Source of the DNA: Methanobacteriaceae archaeon
Lineage (GTDB): Archaea > Methanobacteriota > Methanobacteria > Methanobacteriales > Methanobacteriaceae
Assembly: GCA_027318585.1 (NCBI GenBank)
Contig: DAHVOW010000015.1
Span: 1-36,742 of the forward strand
Length of the DNA: 36,742 nt
Direction of reading: 5' to 3'
Shown one piece after another: positions 33,631 to 36,742 of the stretch (positions are counted from its first letter, which is position 1; each line of letters starts with the position of its first letter). A model generated the notes under the pieces. That model made no database searches. It saw nothing but the letters and a program-made list of their open reading frames with translations, and was not told the DNA's origin. The position numbers were made by a program, and so were the translations under genes.

Positions 33631-34392
33631 CTACAATGAAAATCTAGGTTCGGAGGAGACTTCCTTTATAATTTTTTCTGCATTTTTAGCCCCGGAGCCA
33701 TCTGTGGCCAGCCATACTGATCCTTCTGCGCCGCCCACGCCACCAACAGCTACCAGCTGAGCATCAGCCCCAGTAAGTAGTTTAAGGGCCTCTATTTCTG
33801 TGAAAACCTCCCCAGACACAGGTAATAGGCGGGGCCCGGTAAGGCCAGGCTGGTTTAATTTTACGGCCAGATGGTTCAGATCACTATTAACCCGTTTTTC
33901 AAGACCCACCGGGAGAATGAGTCGCACCCGTCGGCCCACCACAGCCGAAAGGGAAGCCACGATGGTACCACCCTGGGGATGGCCGATGTAGATGGCGGTC
34001 TGTTTAAGTTCCAGGTTAAGGGCATTGGCCCCCTTCAAGATGATGTCCCCCTCCTGGAGGGTGTCGACCACGTCGAAAATGGTCTTTCCCTTCTGCCAAA
34101 CTCCCTCTGAAATTATCACATCCCCGGGGAAGCCAGTTTCATCCGCATAGCGTCCGTCCGGATTCACTGGAGCTCCGGGAGGCAAGGCCACTCCCCGGAA
34201 GAATCTATTTCTTGAGAAGTCATTTTCCTGGCCGAGAGTCTTAAGTATCTCCTCGGCCACGTAGCCGTTGGTGGTGCCGGCGATAATGGCCAGGGTGCCG
34301 GATTGGAGTTTCTTTTCTATTTCAGGGTGCTTAACCAGGGATTTGGCTATGAGTCTTTTACCTGCGGCAGGGGTGATTAGAAACTGTTTCAT
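33631..34392 (-). CDS. Conserved-looking hypothetical protein, 253 aa
   Basis: I do not recognise the family. The protein is soluble-looking, with glycine-rich beta/alpha segments: LAIIAGTTNGYVAEEILKTL near residue 34, FFRGVALPPGAPVNPDGRY near 64, EGDIILKGANALNLELKQTA near 114 and AQLVAVGGVGGAEGSVWLAT near 212. Such loops suggest a nucleotide- or sugar-phosphate-binding fold. No ribosome site precedes the ATG, and a strong hairpin lies 15 bases upstream. Convergent with the cyclase-family gene. Confidence 0.8.
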   Translation of the reverse strand: MKQFLITPAAGKRLIAKSLVKHPEIEKKLQSGTLAIIAGTTNGYVAEEILKTLGQENDFSRNRFFRGVALPPGAPVNPDGRYADETGFPGDVIISEGVWQKGKTIFDVVDTLQEGDIILKGANALNLELKQTAIYIGHPQGGTIVASLSAVVGRRVRLILPVGLEKRVNSDLNHLAVKLNQPGLTGPRLLPVSGEVFTEIEALKLLTGADAQLVAVGGVGGAEGSVWLATDGSGAKNAEKIIKEVSSEPRFSL

Positions 34393-34406
34393 GATATAAT
34401 TAATGA

Positions 34407-34440
34407 AGGTGGGAGTTTCTATAAGTTACGAAACCCACCT
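34407..34440 (-). promoter_or_regulatory. Leader hairpin of the 253-aa hypothetical gene
   Basis: On the plus strand AGGTGGG-AG-TTTC, 10-base loop, GAAA-CCCACCT gives 11 pairs with a 2-base bulge. It lies just before the ATG at 34392. A minus-strand TTTAAATATA box near 34470 would start transcription close to the hairpin's 5' side, so the mRNA would begin with it. An RNA switch or stability element is possible. Confidence 0.45.
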
Positions 34441-34511
34441 ACATCGATCAGTTTTCATTTAAAGGCAGGGCTATATTTAAAAATTTAAAAAAATCCCGCA
34501 CCCTATGGAGC

Positions 34512-34640
34512 TTATTTTTTACTGGAGTCTTCCAAACTTCTAGCCTTAGCCAGTAAGTCCACCATGAGGCCAATACAGACCAGGAAAAATCCCACACCTA
34601 TGGGTCCGGTCCAGTACAGTACCAACCACAATTCTTCCAT
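34512..34640 (-). CDS. Small single-helix membrane protein, 42 aa
   Basis: MEELWLVLYWTGPIGVGFFL continues to CIGLMVDLLAKARSLEDSSK: one transmembrane helix of about 20 residues (5-29) followed by a charged cytosolic tail. The ATG has AAAGG immediately upstream, closer than ideal. Length and helix make a real gene plausible, but small frames occur by chance. The 150 bases between it and the surface-protein remnant are A/T-rich with nothing else I can support. Confidence 0.55.
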   Translation of the reverse strand: MEELWLVLYWTGPIGVGFFLVCIGLMVDLLAKARSLEDSSKK

Positions 34641-34791
34641 CCTTTATCCCCCCTAAACTTGATTTACCCCATTAATGTTCTGTTATATAATCTATCAGAA
34701 TTTATACATAAAATTTCCTTAAAGAACAAATTTTAGAGCGAAATCAGTGAATTAGATATTTTAAAAATTAAAAGAAAAAAGGGGAATGGTG

Positions 34792-35057
34792 TTATTTCCT
34801 TTTAGGCACTACTAAACCGCCTAACATTAACAGGACCGCCAGGACCAGGTAGGCCAGGGGCATTCCAGTTTTCTGCATGGCAACGGTGTTAGTGGCAGCG
34901 TTCACCTCATTAACTCCAGCAGAATTTACAGTTAGTGGAGTCACACCTTCAGTTTTAAGTTTGAAGGTCTCAGATGCGATGGATCCATCGAAAATGAAAC
35001 TTCCAGCGCTGGCCAGTTTACCAGTAACGTCGGTTATTCTTTTTAGTGATAAGTATA
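34792..35057 (-). pseudogene. 3' remnant of a cell-surface protein with C-terminal anchor
   Basis: An open frame ends ITDVTGKLASAGSFIFDGSI ... TFKLKTEGVTPLTVNSAGVN, beta-rich and Thr/Val-rich like surface repeats, then PLAYLVLAVLLMLGGLVVPK, an anchor helix with a basic RK end. There is no ATG, GTG or TTG before this domain, and an in-frame stop lies a few codons upstream in A/T-rich sequence. The front of the gene is therefore missing. It looks like the tail of an adhesin-like or S-layer-type protein left after deletion. Confidence 0.6.
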
Positions 35058-35344
35058 TAAATTATCAAAATCATACTAAATATTGTCCTGGATACCGAGT
35101 ATTGTTATCAACAGGAAAATGGGGGGGAAAATTTGTTCTTTAAACAAATCCCAGATCTAGATGTGGGGTTAGTTATCCAGTGGATTCTAGATATATTTAA
35201 AATTAAAAAAAGCTATTTTTCCGCCTATTTTACCCCTAATCTATTTAATAGATGCATATTCTCATTTTTCCAGGAATATTTACTTATCATAGCTTGAAAA
35301 TGTTCTAAAGTGTAAATAGACAGCCAAAGGGAGGGGTGAGAAAA
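35058..35344. other. A/T-rich intergenic region
   Basis: No gene is supported here. It contains a 7-bp inverted repeat ATTTGTT-CTTTA-AACAAAT (about 35128-35146) and a GGGGGGG run just before it, and the leader of the next plus-strand gene with GGAGGGGTGAG as ribosome site. TTTACTTATC and GTAAATAG near 35280-35320 are weak promoter candidates. Confidence 0.5.
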
Positions 35345-35728
35345 ATGGAAAAAGAACTGCAGATCAAAGAAGCAATTCAGAATAGAATTGACTTTGTGGA
35401 GCCACTTAAAAAAACCGGGTATAATATGGGAGAGTTACACGCCTTAAAATGGGTTTTGAAACTCATGGATGACCATATCATGGTATATGATGAGGAAACT
35501 TACTGGAAGTTGATGAGATCCGAAAAAGATTGCCATATGTGCAATGCCATACTACTTCGGATGATAGAGAAATATAATGGGACCTACGAATCATATGCTC
35601 CGCCCAATGAGTATGGAAAATCCCTTAGAGAACACTTGAAACAGGTAAAAGAGGGTGAAGGGTGTGCTAACCATAATTGTACCGGTGAAGAGGAAGAAAG
35701 AGTAGTGATTGCTTCTGAGAATAAGTGA
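35345..35728 (+). CDS. Hypothetical protein with four cysteines, 127 aa
   Basis: Starts MEKELQIKEAIQNRIDFVEP at ATG 35345; GGAGGGGTGAG upstream is a strong ribosome site, and the in-frame GTG nine bases earlier is part of it. Mostly helical and charged. C63-x2-C66 (DCHMCNAI) and C107-x4-C112 (GCANHNC) could make a metal site with nearby His residues. No family recognised. A hairpin-plus-T-run terminator follows, supporting a single-gene transcript. Confidence 0.72.
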   Translation: MEKELQIKEAIQNRIDFVEPLKKTGYNMGELHALKWVLKLMDDHIMVYDEETYWKLMRSEKDCHMCNAILLRMIEKYNGTYESYAPPNEYGKSLREHLKQVKEGEGCANHNCTGEEEERVVIASENK

Positions 35729-35740
35729 ATCCCTACTGGA

Positions 35741-35772
35741 GGGGGACTGAACCCCCATTTCGACCTTTTTAA
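35741..35772 (+). terminator. Hairpin and T-run terminator
   Basis: GGGGG-ACTGAA-CCCCC (35741-35756) is followed eight bases later by CTTTTTAATTT. It sits 13 bases after the stop of the 127-residue protein and just before the convergent flavoprotein gene's stop. It resembles an intrinsic terminator, although archaea mainly need the T-run. Confidence 0.6.
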
Positions 35773-35778
35773 TTTAGA

Positions 35779-36426
35779 TTATCTATTTTTCGCAAATTGA
35801 CCACCAAGTTCAAAGGCCCTTTCAAGATCTCGGGGGAAGACTTCCCGGTGCCTTTTAAGTTTTTCTTCTGGGTCGAAGCGGGTTGAAACGTATTTTGAGT
35901 AATCATCAAACTGGTAGGTGTCAGTGACGTATATGGTTTCGGTTTCACCAATTATACGTTCGGCCAGTCTTTCGGTAGTTTTAAAGTGCTGGTGGTAACC
36001 TATTTCATCAAGAAGGTCTTCTGTAACCCCCATGGTGTAAATGAATCCGATGGGCATCCTCCGGGGGAAAAGGGATGATCCTTCATTATCATAAACCAGA
36101 TAAGGGAATATCAGCCGTTCCAGGAAGGATCTCATCTCACCAGTTGCAGTTCCTAGATATAAGGGGGATCCCAGAATGAGGGCATCGCAATGTTCTATTT
36201 TTCTTAAGATAGGAGTTAAGTCATCCCGGGCGGCGCAAATGCCATAGCTCTTCCCATCCTTTAGTTTACAGGCAAAACAACTTTTACAGCCTTTATAATC
36301 AAGGTCATATAGATGTATGAGTTCTATTTTTGCCCCTTTTGATTGAGCTCCATCCAGGGCCTTTTTTACCATGGTGGCGGTGTTACAATTTTTCCGGGGG
36401 CTTCCATTGATTCCAATAACTTTCAT
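35779..36426 (-). CDS. Flavodoxin-fold NAD(P)H/FMN reductase, iron-sulfur flavoprotein type
   Basis: 215 residues. The FMN phosphate loop GINGSPRKNCNTATMV is at 5-20, and GSPLYLGTATGEMRSFLERL is the flavin ring-binding loop of this family. C47-x2-C50-x2-C53-x10-C64 (GCKSCFACKL...YGIC) resembles the compact cysteine motif that binds a 4Fe-4S cluster in methanogen iron-sulfur flavoproteins, with a longer last spacer. It probably moves electrons in redox stress or cofactor reduction; the exact substrate is unknown. No partner gene is adjacent. Confidence 0.9.
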   Translation of the reverse strand: MKVIGINGSPRKNCNTATMVKKALDGAQSKGAKIELIHLYDLDYKGCKSCFACKLKDGKSYGICAARDDLTPILRKIEHCDALILGSPLYLGTATGEMRSFLERLIFPYLVYDNEGSSLFPRRMPIGFIYTMGVTEDLLDEIGYHQHFKTTERLAERIIGETETIYVTDTYQFDDYSKYVSTRFDPEEKLKRHREVFPRDLERAFELGGQFAKNR

Positions 36427-36456
36427 TTTAAACTATTCCCCATTAAACTTCATTTA

Positions 36457-36742
36457 TTGAGAAGAATATTTTGTCTATTCCTTGGTTTAGACTTATCTAC
36501 TATACCTTACTTTAAAAATAAAAAAGATGTTTCTGGCCATAATCAGTTAGAGTTCTGGAGTCTAAACTTAAATGATGAAGGAATAAATATCACCACAAAA
36601 AATAACAAGCGGACTCATAAGGAACTAGTTGAGTATGCTTACGATATATCCATTAAAAACAGAATAATTAAGAGGATTAAAATGCATACTAAGAGTATAA
36701 TGACTAAGGATAAAAAATCTACTTACAAAGATGTTGTTAACT
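36457..36742 (+). CDS. Partial AT-rich reading frame, runs off the right edge
   Basis: An uninterrupted plus-strand frame of about 95 codons reaches the end of the window. It encodes segments such as SGHNQLEFWSLNLNDEGI, THKELVEYAYDISIKNRI and KMHTKSIMTKDKKSTYKDVV. Lys, Ile and Asn are frequent and base composition is more A/T-rich than in the superoperon. The only start candidate near the front is a TTG with no ribosome site, and the frame stays open further upstream. So it could be the 5' part of a real gene, a truncated gene or chance. No family recognised. Confidence 0.4.
   Translation, partial: MRRIFCLFLGLDLSTIPYFKNKKDVSGHNQLEFWSLNLNDEGINITTKNNKRTHKELVEYAYDISIKNRIIKRIKMHTKSIMTKDKKSTYKDVVN

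Overview
This window is archaeal. It carries a nearly complete archaeal ribosomal-protein superoperon with archaea/eukaryote-only proteins (eL14, eL18, eL19, eL32, eL34, eS4, Rpp29, aIF1, Cbf5, RNA polymerase subunits D/K/N). Both tRNA genes lack an encoded CCA end. Start sites use strong GGAGGTGAT-type Shine-Dalgarno (SD) sequences and promoters look like A/T-rich TATA boxes. Gene order, an RpoD with two 4Fe-4S motifs, a pycA-birA pair and a tRNA-Pro(GGG) with two introns point to a methanogen of the Methanobacteriales, most like Methanobacterium. The genus is an inference.

Region 1 (about 23.6 kb down to 1, all minus strand) is the translation/transcription superoperon, transcribed from right to left: rpl3-rpl4-rpl23-rpl2-rps19-rpl22-rps3-rpl29-aIF1-rnp1-rps17-rpl14-rpl24-rps4e-rpl5-rps14-rps8-rpl6-rpl32e-rpl19e-rpl18-rps5-rpl30-rpl15-secY-adkA-DUF106-rpl34e-cmk-rpl14e-cbf5-tRNA-Ser-rps13-rps4-rps11-rpoD-rpl18e-rpl13-rps9-rpoN-tRNA-Pro-rpoK-eno-ferredoxin-rps2 (cut by the window edge). 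Genes are tightly packed, many with 1-4 base overlaps. Longer gaps before rps13, rpl34e and rpl19e hold stem-loops and possible internal promoters. Two ribosomal proteins are unusual: uS5 has a Gly/Arg-rich N-terminal extension and uS3 has a roughly 170-residue Glu-rich C-terminal tail.

Region 2 (23.7-28.6 kb) holds a SPOUT-fold RNA methyltransferase-like gene upstream of rpl3, a DUF4012-like membrane-anchored protein, a METTL5-like rRNA m6A methyltransferase, and a plus-strand pair encoding the biotin carboxylase subunit of pyruvate carboxylase and the biotin-protein ligase that would charge its partner subunit.

Region 3 (28.7-32.3 kb, minus strand) contains a PadR-type regulator with two matching inverted-repeat operators in its own leader. 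Upstream of it is a three-gene run: NYN-domain putative nuclease, SelA-like PLP enzyme (MJ0158 family) and RNA 3'-phosphate cyclase. Just beyond lies a stem-loop-rich element (about 32.21-32.30 kb) placed as if transcribed on the plus strand from a TATA box; it may be an undescribed small RNA.

Region 4 (32.4-36.7 kb) is more AT-rich and accessory: a small acidic protein, a metal-dependent cyclase/formamidase-family hydrolase, an unrecognised conserved-looking protein with a leader hairpin, a 42-residue one-helix membrane protein, the 3' remnant of a surface protein, a Cys-containing small protein with a clear terminator, an iron-sulfur-flavoprotein-like reductase, and a partial AT-rich reading frame running off the right edge. 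I see no CRISPR array, rRNA, insertion sequence or replication origin.
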